A stretch of 64,000 bases of DNA from Anaerolineaceae bacterium (GTDB lineage: Bacteria > Chloroflexota > Anaerolineae > Aggregatilineales > Phototrophicaceae), in the NCBI GenBank assembly GCA_016124855.1, contig WGMX01000027.1:62001-126000 (forward strand), written 5' to 3'. The translations under genes and the position numbers were made by a program. Positions within the stretch are counted from its first letter, which is position 1. Each line of letters begins with the position of its first letter. Below, in pieces: positions 18,883 to 27,360 of this stretch. Below the pieces are notes generated by a model, which worked only from the letters and a program-made list of their open reading frames with translations, made no database searches and was not told the DNA's origin.

Positions 18883-18985
18883 TTAGAAACCATCGCTTTT
18901 GTCTGGAATTCCCTTAAATTAATCGGCTATTTGTAGATAATCTTAAACATTGGCAGTTGATGAATGCAGCCTGAGCGAAGCGGTG

Positions 18986-18991
18986 TATAAT
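18986..18991 (+). promoter_or_regulatory. Putative -10 element of the cyclase operon
   Basis: TATAAT lies 40 bases before the first cyclase start codon, preceded by TG directly. No clear -35 was found. Confidence 0.45.
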
Positions 18992-19030
18992 TTACTTTTA
19001 AAATAACTCTACACCGGAGTCGTTGGCGCT

Positions 19031-20776
19031 ATGCCTGAACCCTCTGCTTTACCAGATTTACCCTTAGATGACATCCAACGCTTGCGTTCAATGGTTGGGG
19101 ATGTCAAAACCGCGCTCAAAAATCAAGGCGAACTGCTTCAAATGCGTGGTATGTCGCTGCCTCCCGGCGCGCTGAACAATCTGGATGTCATGGATAACGA
19201 TCTGGGCGGTCTGCAAAAAAATCTCGGCGGCGAGACGACCGAACTGCTGCAACTGCGGACGCTGGCAGCAACCTCGGCGCTCATCAATTCCTCTCGTGAT
19301 TTAGACACCGTGTTTGCCCGCGCCATTGAGGAAGTTATCCGTCTGACCGGTGCGGAGCGTGGCTATATCGTTTTGATTGACCCGCACACGGGTGAACAAA
19401 ATCTGCGGATTGCCCGCGACTTAGACAGCGGAGTCAACGCGACCTTTCAGGGTAGTAAGACCATTCTGAATGAAGTTCTCTCAACCGGCGAACCACTGTT
19501 GGCTGATAACGCTTATAAAGACCCGCGCTTTGCCGACCGTGGGACGGTCGCCCAAATTGCGCTGCGTTCGGTGCTGTGTGTGCCGCTCAAAAACAAAGAC
19601 AAACACGTCGTCGGCGCGGTCTATGTCGATAACCGTCTGCTAGCCGGTGTCTTTGACCAGCGTGTACTCTCGATTCTGGTGGGGTTTGCCAACCAGATGG
19701 CGGTTGCCGTCGAGAATGCGCAGTTGTTCATGCAGGGACAAGAGAACCTTAACAATATCACCGAGCTAAACGAAGTCCGCGAAAATGTGTTTGGCTCTAT
19801 CGAAAGTGGTGTCATCACCACCGACTCAGTCAACGCTATCCGTACCATCAACAGTGCTGCCGCCGCTATTCTTGGCCGGCAGCGTGATGAAGCGCTGGGG
19901 CGTTCTTTGACCGACATGCTGCCGCTGGTCACCAGCAACCACTTGAGCCATGTCTATGAACAGGATGATCGCCAATCGTTCGAAGCGACAATGGAAACGC
20001 CGAATGGGTCTAAAATCGTTACCCTAAAACTCAGCCCGCTTAAGGATGTTGATGGGCAAACTCAAGGTGTTGCCGTTGTTCTGGATGACGTTACCCAACA
20101 GCGCGAACGCGAGACCCAGTTGAGCATTATCCGTCGTTATCTGCCGCCGGCGATGGTCGATAACATTGAGATGCTTTCGGGATTGGCGCTGGGTGGCGAA
20201 CGGCGCGAAATGACCTGTATGTATGTTGAAGTCCGTCCACTGGCAACCTTCCCGCCGGATTTACGCCCGCGTGAAGTCATGGCGCTCTTAAATGAGTATC
20301 ATGATGTGGCTACGGCTTGCATCCACAACAGCAACGGCGTTATTGATAAGTACATGGGCACCGAAATCATGGCGCTCTATAACACGCAGTTTAACCCGAT
20401 GGAAGACCATGCGAATCAGGCCTTAGAAGCGGCCTTGCTGATGCGCGAGGCGTTCATCAGCCTGTACGAGTGGCAGGGGATTAACCCTAATCCGCATTAT
20501 TACCGCATCGGCATTCACAGCGGCGTGGCGACAACCGGTAACGTAGGCAGCGTCAGCCGTCGTGACTTTACCGCGCTCGGTGATACGATCAATCTTGCCC
20601 ATCGCTTGCTCGAAAATGCTAAACCGGGGCAAATTTTGGTGAGCGAAGCCAGCTGCGAATATATCCAACGTGCATTGGGGCAGTTCCCCGATCATGTAGT
20701 CTTTGGCCCACAAGAGCCGATTAAGGCGAAGGGTCGCCAGCAGTTTACGACTGTTTACGAGGTGCTTTCGAAATGA
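19031..20776 (+). CDS. Class III nucleotide cyclase homologue, GAF-PAS-CHD, C2-like subunit
   Basis: This 581-residue cytosolic protein has an N-terminal helical region, a GAF domain (about 70-235), a PAS domain (about 245-355) and a cyclase homology domain (about 375-581). In the cyclase domain the two metal-binding Asp positions are replaced, by E400 in MYVEVRPL and by T444 in DKYMGTEIM. The substrate-binding K440, the adenine-region T514 (FTALGD), the transition-state N521 and R525 (DTINLAHRL) are kept. Alone it should be inactive as a homodimer, but it has exactly the C2-type half-site. Its stop overlaps the start of the next gene by four bases (ATGA, 20773-20776), a sign of coupled translation with the complementary partner. 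Confidence 0.9.
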   Translation: MPEPSALPDLPLDDIQRLRSMVGDVKTALKNQGELLQMRGMSLPPGALNNLDVMDNDLGGLQKNLGGETTELLQLRTLAATSALINSSRDLDTVFARAIEEVIRLTGAERGYIVLIDPHTGEQNLRIARDLDSGVNATFQGSKTILNEVLSTGEPLLADNAYKDPRFADRGTVAQIALRSVLCVPLKNKDKHVVGAVYVDNRLLAGVFDQRVLSILVGFANQMAVAVENAQLFMQGQENLNNITELNEVRENVFGSIESGVITTDSVNAIRTINSAAAAILGRQRDEALGRSLTDMLPLVTSNHLSHVYEQDDRQSFEATMETPNGSKIVTLKLSPLKDVDGQTQGVAVVLDDVTQQRERETQLSIIRRYLPPAMVDNIEMLSGLALGGERREMTCMYVEVRPLATFPPDLRPREVMALLNEYHDVATACIHNSNGVIDKYMGTEIMALYNTQFNPMEDHANQALEAALLMREAFISLYEWQGINPNPHYYRIGIHSGVATTGNVGSVSRRDFTALGDTINLAHRLLENAKPGQILVSEASCEYIQRALGQFPDHVVFGPQEPIKAKGRQQFTTVYEVLSK

Positions 20777-22587
20777 GCCAGTTCCAGACGGAAGAAACCG
20801 CCCGCTTTCAAACCAATCGTAATGCGACGCAAGAGCAAATTCGTAATCTTGCCAAACAGGTCAACGAGACGCTGGAAATGCTGCGGAACCAGCGCGACAT
20901 TCTGCGCCAGCGCGGTATGAGCCTGCCTGCTAACTCGATGGACACGCTCAAGCAGCTTAAAACGGGCGTGGACAAGCTCAACATGAATATCACCAACGTG
21001 CTGACGGAACTCAAACAACTGCGCGAATTGGTGACCACTGCCTCGATTGTCAATTCGTCACTCGATACAGGCGAAGTTCTGAACGAAGTGATGGACACTG
21101 TGGTTCGCATCACCGGTGCGGAACGGGGTTATATCGCGCTCATCAACAATCAGTCGGGAGCGATGGAATATCCGGTGCGGCGCGGTATTGACCGTGAACA
21201 GTTGGAACAGGGCGATCTGGTTGTTAGCAGTTCGATTATCAACGAAGTGCTGGTCACGGGCGAGGGGGTTATCACCGAGAACGCCAGCAAAGATAACCGT
21301 TTTCAAGGGAATCAGAGCGTCATCGGTTTTCAACTCCGCAGTATTCTGGCAGTTCCGTTGAAAGTACAGGATACCGTGATTGGCGTGGTTTACTGCGACA
21401 ACCGCATTGTTGATGGTCTGTTTAAAGCCAGCGACCTCAACTTGATTAAAGCCTTTGCCAGCCAAGCCGCCGTCGCTATTGAAAATGCGCGTTTGTATGA
21501 AGAACTGCAAGCGCAAGTCGCCGAGATGACCGAATCACGCGATTTGTTGACGAGTATCTTTTCCTCCATCGTCAGTGGTGTGATTACGATTAACCGTGAA
21601 GATTTCGTTACCGATTGTAATCCGGCTGCCGAATCGGTCATCGGGCGCACGCGCGATTTCCTGATTGGCTACCATATTGCGGATAACATGCTGGGCGTGG
21701 GGGACGATTTCTATGATGGGTTGGTACGGGTACGTGAACAGGGTACGCCTGAACAAATGGTGGTCGAACCGGTTTTAGACGGCAGCAAGCGTTATTGGAA
21801 TATCACCATGAGTCCGCTGCGAGACAGCGCCGGCGTGAGTCAAGGTGTCGCCATCGTGCTGGATGACCTGACCGAAACCCGCCGCCGTCAGGAGCAGTTG
21901 GGTATCGTCAGCAATTATATGAAGCTCAAACTGGAAAATATTCAGGACGCGGCCAACCTTGATGTGGGCGGGCAAGAGCGCGAAATCAGTATGCTGCACT
22001 CGGATGTGCGCGGCTTTACCACCTTTAGCGAACAGCTTGAACCGGAACGCTTGATGGAAATCATCAATGCGTATATCAGCCTCGCCAGTGATGCCATTAA
22101 CCTCTACGAAGGGGTTGTTGATAAGTACATGGGTGATGCGGTGACCGGTTTGTTCAACACCCCGTTTAATCCGCAAGAAGATCATGCCCTACGCGCCGTT
22201 CGTGCCGCTATGAGCATGAAATATGATCTGCTGGCACTGCATGAAATTCTGCCTGAAGAACAGCGGTTGTTTTATGGCATCGGTGTTCATACTGGTATGG
22301 CGGTTTTGGGCAATATTGGCGGCGCGGAACGTAAAGAGTACGGCGCGTTGGGTGATGCCCCTGATCTTGCCAAGCTGCTGCAAGAAAATGCTGAACGTGG
22401 CGAAGTGCTAATTAGCCAAGCCACTTATGATATTGTCAAAGATAACTACGAGTGCGAACCGCTTGAGCCGCGCAAAACCAAAGGCCACACCGATTTCACG
22501 GTGATGTACCGCGTCCTCAAGCATAAGCGCCGTACGGGTGCCACAGGCATGCTCAGTCAAATTAACCTCGATGAGTTTGGGGTGTAG
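20773..22587 (+). CDS. Class III nucleotide cyclase homologue, GAF-PAS-CHD, C1-like subunit
   Basis: This 604-residue paralogue of the upstream protein has the same order: a helical N terminus sharing RGMSLP with its neighbour, GAF (about 80-245), PAS (about 255-370) and a cyclase domain (about 385-580). Here both metal ligands are present, D411 in HSDVRGFT and D455 in DKYMGDAV, and K451 is kept. The transition-state residues are lost: Asn is replaced by D531, Arg by L535 and the Thr/Asp position by G524 (YGALGDAPDLAKLL). It therefore offers the C1-type half-site only. The ATGA overlap with the upstream gene suggests 1:1 synthesis and a heterodimer with one working catalytic site. The GAF/PAS input ligand is unknown; ATP rather than GTP as substrate is likely but not proven. 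Confidence 0.9.
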   Translation: MSQFQTEETARFQTNRNATQEQIRNLAKQVNETLEMLRNQRDILRQRGMSLPANSMDTLKQLKTGVDKLNMNITNVLTELKQLRELVTTASIVNSSLDTGEVLNEVMDTVVRITGAERGYIALINNQSGAMEYPVRRGIDREQLEQGDLVVSSSIINEVLVTGEGVITENASKDNRFQGNQSVIGFQLRSILAVPLKVQDTVIGVVYCDNRIVDGLFKASDLNLIKAFASQAAVAIENARLYEELQAQVAEMTESRDLLTSIFSSIVSGVITINREDFVTDCNPAAESVIGRTRDFLIGYHIADNMLGVGDDFYDGLVRVREQGTPEQMVVEPVLDGSKRYWNITMSPLRDSAGVSQGVAIVLDDLTETRRRQEQLGIVSNYMKLKLENIQDAANLDVGGQEREISMLHSDVRGFTTFSEQLEPERLMEIINAYISLASDAINLYEGVVDKYMGDAVTGLFNTPFNPQEDHALRAVRAAMSMKYDLLALHEILPEEQRLFYGIGVHTGMAVLGNIGGAERKEYGALGDAPDLAKLLQENAERGEVLISQATYDIVKDNYECEPLEPRKTKGHTDFTVMYRVLKHKRRTGATGMLSQINLDEFGV

Positions 22588-22590
22588 CGA

Positions 22591-22911
22591 TTGAACAGCA
22601 CCAACACATTTAATGAAACGAGGATGTTAAAAAACATCAAATACATTCGGTTCGCGTCGAAGATTGCAAAGATCATTGTCATATATCACATACTAAATAG
22701 TTTATGGGGACTCGCTTTAAATTTAGTCGGTACCCAAATGATCGTGATTGACAACATCACGATAAACAACAAGCCGGGAATATTGACAACCGGCTCTCTT
22801 ATCATTTTTAGCCTCATCACCATTTTCGTCTTCTATACTGCTGCTCGTGGCTTAGAGTTATTCGCGGATGTCGCTGAAAAAATTCTAACCACCACCGAAC
22901 CAAACCCATAA
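22591..22911 (+). CDS. Small membrane protein with two predicted helices
   Basis: This is a 106-residue open frame, four bases after the second cyclase gene, starting with TTG 22591 or more simply ATG 22624. It has two hydrophobic stretches, IAKIIVIYHILNSLWGLAL and LTTGSLIIFSLITIFVFYTA, separated by a polar loop, and an acidic C-terminal tail. I do not recognise the family. Its tight spacing suggests it belongs to the cyclase operon and might be a membrane partner, but base composition is more AT-rich than its neighbours and no ribosome site is strong. Confidence 0.55.
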   Translation: MNSTNTFNETRMLKNIKYIRFASKIAKIIVIYHILNSLWGLALNLVGTQMIVIDNITINNKPGILTTGSLIIFSLITIFVFYTAARGLELFADVAEKILTTTEPNP

Positions 22912-23017
22912 TTGCAGCTTTCCCAATCCAACTAATTCCACTGGATGCTATCCGTCCTAATTTTGGTTACTATTGCCCCAAGAGTAATTCATCTTTCACT
23001 CAAAATAGGACAAAAAC

Positions 23018-24100
23018 ATGCCCCCATTTAATGGACTTGGAATGCACCTCGGTAATTTATCCCGGCTCTCAAATGCCCAAACCCGCTCCATCAGCGCTGA
23101 AAACTTCAAAGGTGAAAAAGGCAAAGGCGGCATGGCGACCGAAGGCACGGGCGCTCGTTCCGCTCGTCATTTGGGACAAGGCTGGAAAGTTTCGCCCAGC
23201 ATCAACATCTCCCCCAAACAAACCGTGACCCTCGCTGAAATCGACGGCCCCGGCGCGATCCAGCAAATTTGGTTAACGGTTCATCCGACCTTTTGGCGCA
23301 GATTGGTCATCCGCTTCTACTGGGATGGTGAAGAATCGCCTTCGGTCGAAGTCCCGTTGGGTGATTTTTTTTGCAACGGTTGGGCGGTGCGCTGCAATGT
23401 TCAATCACTGCCGGTTGCCGTTAATCCGGCTGGCGGCTTCAACTGCTATTGGGAGATGCCCTTCCGCAAAAGCGCCCGCATCACCATCGAGAGCCTGACG
23501 GATGAGGAAGTTTTGGGCTTCTACTATCAAGTCAACTACACCTTGACCGATATTCCCGATGACGCGGCTTACTTTCATGCTCAATGGCGGCGCAGCAATC
23601 CGCTGCCTTACAAAACCGATCACACGCTGGTCGATGGCATCACGGGACAAGGGCAGTATGTCGGTACGTATCTGGCGTGGGGTGTGAACAATAACGGTTG
23701 GTGGGGCGAAGGCGAAATCAAGTTTTTCATGGATGGCGATAAAGACTTCCCGACGATTTGCGGCACAGGCACGGAGGATTACTTCGGCGGCGCGTGGAAC
23801 TTTGAACACCCTGCCGGACAATATGGCGTATTTTCATCACCCTTTTCTGGGATGCCACAGGTCATCAAACCCGATGGTCTGTACCAGAGTCAGCAGCGCT
23901 TCGGTATGTACCGCTGGCACATCATGGATCCCATTCGCTTCCAAGAGAATTTGCGCGTCACCATTCAAGCGCTTGGCTGGCGTAAAGAGGGTTATCTTCC
24001 CCTGAAAGATGACATCGCTTCGACCGTTTTCTGGTATCAAAGCGAACCGCACGCCGCTTTCCCCAAACTGCCAGCGTTCGAATTCCTTGAGGTCATCTAG
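23018..24100 (+). CDS. DUF2961 / glycoside hydrolase family 172 protein
   Basis: This 360-residue protein contains the DUF2961 double jelly-roll signature, now classed as GH172, a family with alpha-D-fructofuranosidase and alpha-D-arabinofuranosidase members. Visible motifs are the N-terminal NLSRLSNAQTRSISAENF, GPGAIQQIWLTV, PLGDFFCNG and CGTGTEDYFGGAW; the Glu in GTEDYF is the catalytic region in characterised members. No signal peptide is visible, so it is probably cytosolic and acts on imported oligosaccharide. ATG 23018 is preceded by an AGGAC-type site. It lies upstream of an aminotransferase gene but with 180 bases and a repeat between, so it is likely a separate unit. Confidence 0.88.
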   Translation: MPPFNGLGMHLGNLSRLSNAQTRSISAENFKGEKGKGGMATEGTGARSARHLGQGWKVSPSINISPKQTVTLAEIDGPGAIQQIWLTVHPTFWRRLVIRFYWDGEESPSVEVPLGDFFCNGWAVRCNVQSLPVAVNPAGGFNCYWEMPFRKSARITIESLTDEEVLGFYYQVNYTLTDIPDDAAYFHAQWRRSNPLPYKTDHTLVDGITGQGQYVGTYLAWGVNNNGWWGEGEIKFFMDGDKDFPTICGTGTEDYFGGAWNFEHPAGQYGVFSSPFSGMPQVIKPDGLYQSQQRFGMYRWHIMDPIRFQENLRVTIQALGWRKEGYLPLKDDIASTVFWYQSEPHAAFPKLPAFEFLEVI

Positions 24101-24133
24101 TCGTTTTATTGATATAACCCATTGGAATAGATT

Positions 24134-24170
24134 CCCTCCCTGTTACTACGGGGAGGGCTAGGGTGGGGTT
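24134..24170 (+). repeat. CCCTCCC-TGTTACTACG-GGGAGGG hairpin repeat
   Basis: A seven-base-pair stem with a ten-base loop is followed by CTAGGGTGGGGTT. An almost identical copy at 41554-41590 carries the loop in the opposite orientation. Confidence 0.85.
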
Positions 24171-24180
24171 CGTATTCCTC

Positions 24181-24207
24181 TCTTTTTCTCCGTGCCTCTG
24201 TGGTTAA
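24181..24207 (-). repeat. ACCACAGAGGCACGGAG-type short repeat
   Basis: The minus strand reads TAACCACAGAGGCACGGAGA, a short repeat motif that recurs, modified, at 41897-41932 (ACCACAG with CACAGACACAGAGG). Confidence 0.5.
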
Positions 24208-24282
24208 ATCCCTCTTGGTTTGATGGTATACTGAGCACAGCATTTGAACCTCATGTAAAAACCGTTCCTTTGGAGCAAAATC

Positions 24283-25626
24283 ATGGTTATGAACACCTCC
24301 ACTCGTCCCGGCTCTCGGTCGCAGGCAGTTATTGCTCGCGACTCGGCCATTATGAGTGGATCCATAAGCAATCGTTACCCCTTTGTTATCGAGCGTGGCG
24401 AAGGCGCGCGCGTCTGGGATGTGGACGGCAACGATTACATTGACTTCGCGGCAGGCATCGCCGTCACCGCTACTGGACATTCGCACCCCAAAGTGGTGGA
24501 AGCCATCACTGAACAGGCTAAAAAATTTATTCATATTGCTGGAACCGATTATTATTATGATGTGCAGGTCAAAGTTGCCGAAAAACTCGCCTCAATCGCC
24601 CCCTTTGATGGCCCTGCCCGCGTCTTTCTGACCAACTCCGGCACGGAAGCGGTCGAAGGAGCGATCAAACTGGCGCGCTGGTATACCGACCGTCAACAAA
24701 TTATTGCTTTTTACGGTGCTTTTCACGGGCGCTCGATGGGATCGCTGTCGCTGACAGCCAGCAAAGTGATTCAGAAAGATGGCTTTTTCCCCTTCGTTCC
24801 CGGTGTGCATCACGTCCCTTATAACAACCCGTATCGCTGTATGCATGGTCGCGAGGAAGCCGCTTGCCAAGCCCACTGCATGTGTGCTGACTTCATCACT
24901 GATGTGCTGTTCAAGCGCACTGTTCCAGCCGAGAGTGTCGCCGCCATTATCCTCGAACCGGTGCAGGGTGAAGGCGGATACGTTGTGCCAGATACCCGTT
25001 TCGTGCAGCAGCTTCGTGACATCTGCGACGAGCACGGCATCTTACTGATTGCCGATGAAGTCCAGAGCGGCATCGGACGCACCGGCAAATGGTGGTCAAT
25101 CGAGCATCACGGCGTGCAGCCCGATATTGTCTGTTCGGCCAAGGGTATTGCCAGCGGAATGCCGCTCGGCGCGGTCATCGCCCGTGAGGAAATTATGAGC
25201 TGGCCTTCGGGCGCACATGGCAGCACCTTCGCCGGCAATCCGGTTTCCTGTGCCGCTGCCCTTGTCACACTGGAACTGGTCGAAAACGGTCTGATGCAGA
25301 ACGCCGCCGAGCAGGGTGAGTTCATTATGGACGCGCTCGAAGAAATGCGAACACATCACCCGACACTCAAATACGCCCGCATCGCAGGTCAGGGTTTGAT
25401 GATCGGCGCGGAACTGGTTCTCGACGAAAAGCATACACCTGCCAAAGCGCTGCGTGACACTGTGGAGGACATCGCCATCGAAAACGGCCTGCTGATCCTC
25501 GGCTGTGGCGAAAGTGGGTTGCGCTTCTCACCTGCCTTGATGATTGACCGCGCCGCTGTGCAAGAAGGTCTGGAACGTTTCGAACGTTCACTCACCCAAG
25601 CCGAACAAGCTGCTGGATTACTATAA
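24283..25626 (+). CDS. Class III aminotransferase (4-aminobutyrate / acetylornithine type)
   Basis: This is a PLP-dependent omega-aminotransferase of 447 residues. Landmarks are GARVWDVDGNDYIDFAAGIA at the start, the PLP phosphate site NSGTEAVEGAIKLAR, FHGRS, the cofactor-binding IADEVQSGIGRTGKW and the Schiff-base lysine in CSAKGIASGMPLGAV; HGSTFAGNP is the conserved 'TFGGNP' loop. A cysteine-rich insert (YRCMHGREEAACQAHCMC) between residues about 183 and 203 recalls GABA aminotransferases that carry a Cys-linked cluster, but that is only a resemblance. TTTGGAG precedes ATG 24283. The substrate could be GABA or a related omega-amino acid. No succinate-semialdehyde dehydrogenase gene is adjacent. 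Confidence 0.88.
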   Translation: MVMNTSTRPGSRSQAVIARDSAIMSGSISNRYPFVIERGEGARVWDVDGNDYIDFAAGIAVTATGHSHPKVVEAITEQAKKFIHIAGTDYYYDVQVKVAEKLASIAPFDGPARVFLTNSGTEAVEGAIKLARWYTDRQQIIAFYGAFHGRSMGSLSLTASKVIQKDGFFPFVPGVHHVPYNNPYRCMHGREEAACQAHCMCADFITDVLFKRTVPAESVAAIILEPVQGEGGYVVPDTRFVQQLRDICDEHGILLIADEVQSGIGRTGKWWSIEHHGVQPDIVCSAKGIASGMPLGAVIAREEIMSWPSGAHGSTFAGNPVSCAAALVTLELVENGLMQNAAEQGEFIMDALEEMRTHHPTLKYARIAGQGLMIGAELVLDEKHTPAKALRDTVEDIAIENGLLILGCGESGLRFSPALMIDRAAVQEGLERFERSLTQAEQAAGLL

Positions 25627-25640
25627 TTTGTATGCTTTTT

Positions 25641-25680
25641 CCCTCCCCTGTTGCTATGGGGGAGGGTTAGGGTGGGGGTT
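25641..25680 (+). repeat. CCCTCCCC-TGTTGCTATG-GGGGAGGG hairpin repeat
   Basis: This member of the same family as 24134-24170 sits between the aminotransferase and monooxygenase genes, with the tail TTAGGGTGGGGGTT. The monooxygenase reading frame runs open through it, which argues for the later start at 25690. Confidence 0.8.
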
Positions 25681-25689
25681 AAAAATTTT

Positions 25690-26796
25690 ATGCCCAACAA
25701 TACCCGTGTCCTCATCGTAGGCGCTGGCCCAGCCGGATTAGCTGTTGCTGCCTGCCTCAAACAAAAGAATATCGACTTTATCATCCTCGAACGCTCGGCT
25801 CAGGTGGGTTCGAGCTGGCGTAACCATTATCACCGCCTGCATCTACATACCGCCAAAGGCTTCTCTGGTCTGCCAGATATGCCCTTTCCAGTGGATTATC
25901 CGCGCTATCCATCGCGCCAGCAGGTGGTTGATTATCTCGACTCGTATGCTAGGCACTTCCACTTAACACCCATCTTCAATCAGACTGTGACCGCTGTCTC
26001 CAGACAAAATGGACGCTGGCAAACCCAAACCAACGATGCCACCTATACCTCTGATTTTGTTGTCATGGCAACCGGACTCAATCAAGTGCCGACCATTCCC
26101 GGCTTTGCGGGACAAGAACAGTTCAAAGGTCAACTTCTGCATAGTTCGCGCTACACCAACGGCGAAGCCTACCGCAATCAGAATGTGCTGATCGTCGGCT
26201 TTGGCAACTCCGGCGCTGAAATTGCCTTGGATGCTTATGAACATGGTGCAAAGGTCGGCCTCTCGGTACGCAGTCCGGTCAATGTCATATTTCAGGAACG
26301 TTTCGGTGTTCCAGTACAACTGTTGACCATCTTGATGAGTCCGCTGCCTGCGCCGATTATAGATCTGCTGACAGCGCCAGCACTCTATCTAACTTTTGGT
26401 AATCTCGCGTCCTATGGCCTTCAAAAACCGCCTTATGGAGCCGCCTACCAAGTCCAGAAGCACTCCAAAATTCCGGTGATTGATCCCGGCATCATCAAGA
26501 AAATCAAATCCCGCGAAATCAAGGTCTATCCCGGCATCGAGCGCTTTACAGAAGATGGAATCGTCTTTACCGATGGCACATCTCACGCCTTTGATGTCGT
26601 CGTTTTAGCAACCGGCTTCCGCACCAACTTGGATTCTCTTTTGCCTGCAAATATCACCTCAACCGCGCCCAAATCTCAGGATGGCCTTTACTTCTGTGGC
26701 TATAACAACAGCATGACTGGCCTCCTGCGCGAGATCAGCATCGAAGCCCGCCAAATCAGCGCCGACATCGCCAGCAAATCCACCAAAACCGCTTAA
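25690..26796 (+). CDS. Flavin-containing monooxygenase (FMO/YUCCA-like)
   Basis: This FAD- and NADPH-dependent oxidoreductase is predicted to oxygenate small molecules. From ATG 25690 it has 368 residues: FAD motif VGAGPAGLAVA, the FMO fingerprint-like FKGQLLHSSRY, the NADPH motif VGFGNSGAEIALD, and the C-terminal ATGFRTN. The open frame reaches back to 25651, but that extra part is repeat sequence and should not be coding. The specificity is unknown; a Baeyer-Villiger or N-oxygenating role is possible. It may be co-transcribed with the aminotransferase gene 63 bases upstream, although a hairpin repeat lies between. A perfect nine-base-pair hairpin follows the stop. Confidence 0.88.
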   Translation: MPNNTRVLIVGAGPAGLAVAACLKQKNIDFIILERSAQVGSSWRNHYHRLHLHTAKGFSGLPDMPFPVDYPRYPSRQQVVDYLDSYARHFHLTPIFNQTVTAVSRQNGRWQTQTNDATYTSDFVVMATGLNQVPTIPGFAGQEQFKGQLLHSSRYTNGEAYRNQNVLIVGFGNSGAEIALDAYEHGAKVGLSVRSPVNVIFQERFGVPVQLLTILMSPLPAPIIDLLTAPALYLTFGNLASYGLQKPPYGAAYQVQKHSKIPVIDPGIIKKIKSREIKVYPGIERFTEDGIVFTDGTSHAFDVVVLATGFRTNLDSLLPANITSTAPKSQDGLYFCGYNNSMTGLLREISIEARQISADIASKSTKTA

Positions 26797-26807
26797 CCAC
26801 ATCACCG

Positions 26808-26836
26808 GTAGGGAATGGTCTCAGACCATTCCTCCC
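26808..26836 (+). repeat. GTAGGG hairpin repeat
   Basis: GTAGG is followed by GGAATGGTC, TCA and GACCATTCC: a perfect nine-base-pair stem with a three-base loop, directly after the monooxygenase stop. Confidence 0.8.
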
Positions 26837-26849
26837 TTCGCATTTGCCT

Positions 26850-26877
26850 CAGTACTCGGCACTCAGAACTCAGTACT
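26850..26877. repeat. CAGTACTCGGCACTCAGAACT-type short repeat
   Basis: A 28-base stretch matches 21 of 28 positions at 48942-48969. Confidence 0.5.
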
Positions 26878-27069
26878 ATTATTTTCTCCGTTTATTTTCG
26901 GTTAACCCGACAAACCTATCTCCAACCATTCACCGACCCGCTTAACACTACCTCTCCCTTAAAACCGTTAGCACCAAACTTGGCAAACAGTTACAAAATG
27001 TTCTTCCAAAATGTAACCCGTTTGCTTGTCATCTGTTGTATTCTGGTCATTGGAGCGTTTGTATTTGCG

Positions 27070-27116
27070 CCCTCTTGCCCTGTTACTATGGGGAAAGAGG
27101 GTTGGGGAGAAAGGGG
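27070..27116 (+). repeat. CCTCTTGCCC-TGTTACTATG-GGGAAAGAGG hairpin repeat
   Basis: This is the same family as 2331-2374, with the loop TGTTACTATG and the tail GTTGGGGAGAAAGGGG. Confidence 0.75.
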
Positions 27117-27360
27117 TATCTTGGCACAAAACCGCTCATTGCCATTGCCGAAATCTATAGTGCCAATTTTGCCTTTAGTCGCTTAAAGCTTGTGGCTTGA
27201 AACTTGTATCTTGTAACTGTTTATTGGCAATCTTGGCATCGGACATTCCAACAACCTTTTGCCGCAGCTTTAGCCGAGTCACCCGCCGAAATCCGCCAAC
27301 TTTGCCATATATCGCCAACGTTTTCGCCATTTGTATTTGTAGCGAACTAAAGACTATCGA

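Larger units (their letters stand above)
26797..27360. other. 564-base intergenic region with several repeat families, no gene
   Basis: The region holds a GTAGGG hairpin (26808-26836), a CAGTACTCGGCACT-type repeat (26850-26877), a CCCT-TGTTACTATG-AGGG hairpin (27070-27116) and a GCTTGAAACTTG motif near 27190. Open frames here (for example 26815-27186) run through these repeats and show no domain, so none is annotated. Confidence 0.7.

Noticed and set aside
24846-24900. Iron-sulfur cluster site in the aminotransferase cysteine-rich insert
   Set aside because: The spacing of YRCMHGREEAACQAHCMC is only suggestive; without alignment it cannot be claimed.
26815-27186. A 123-residue plus-strand open frame after the monooxygenase gene
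   Set aside because: It runs through three repeat elements, has no ribosome site and shows no domain; the translation is low-complexity.
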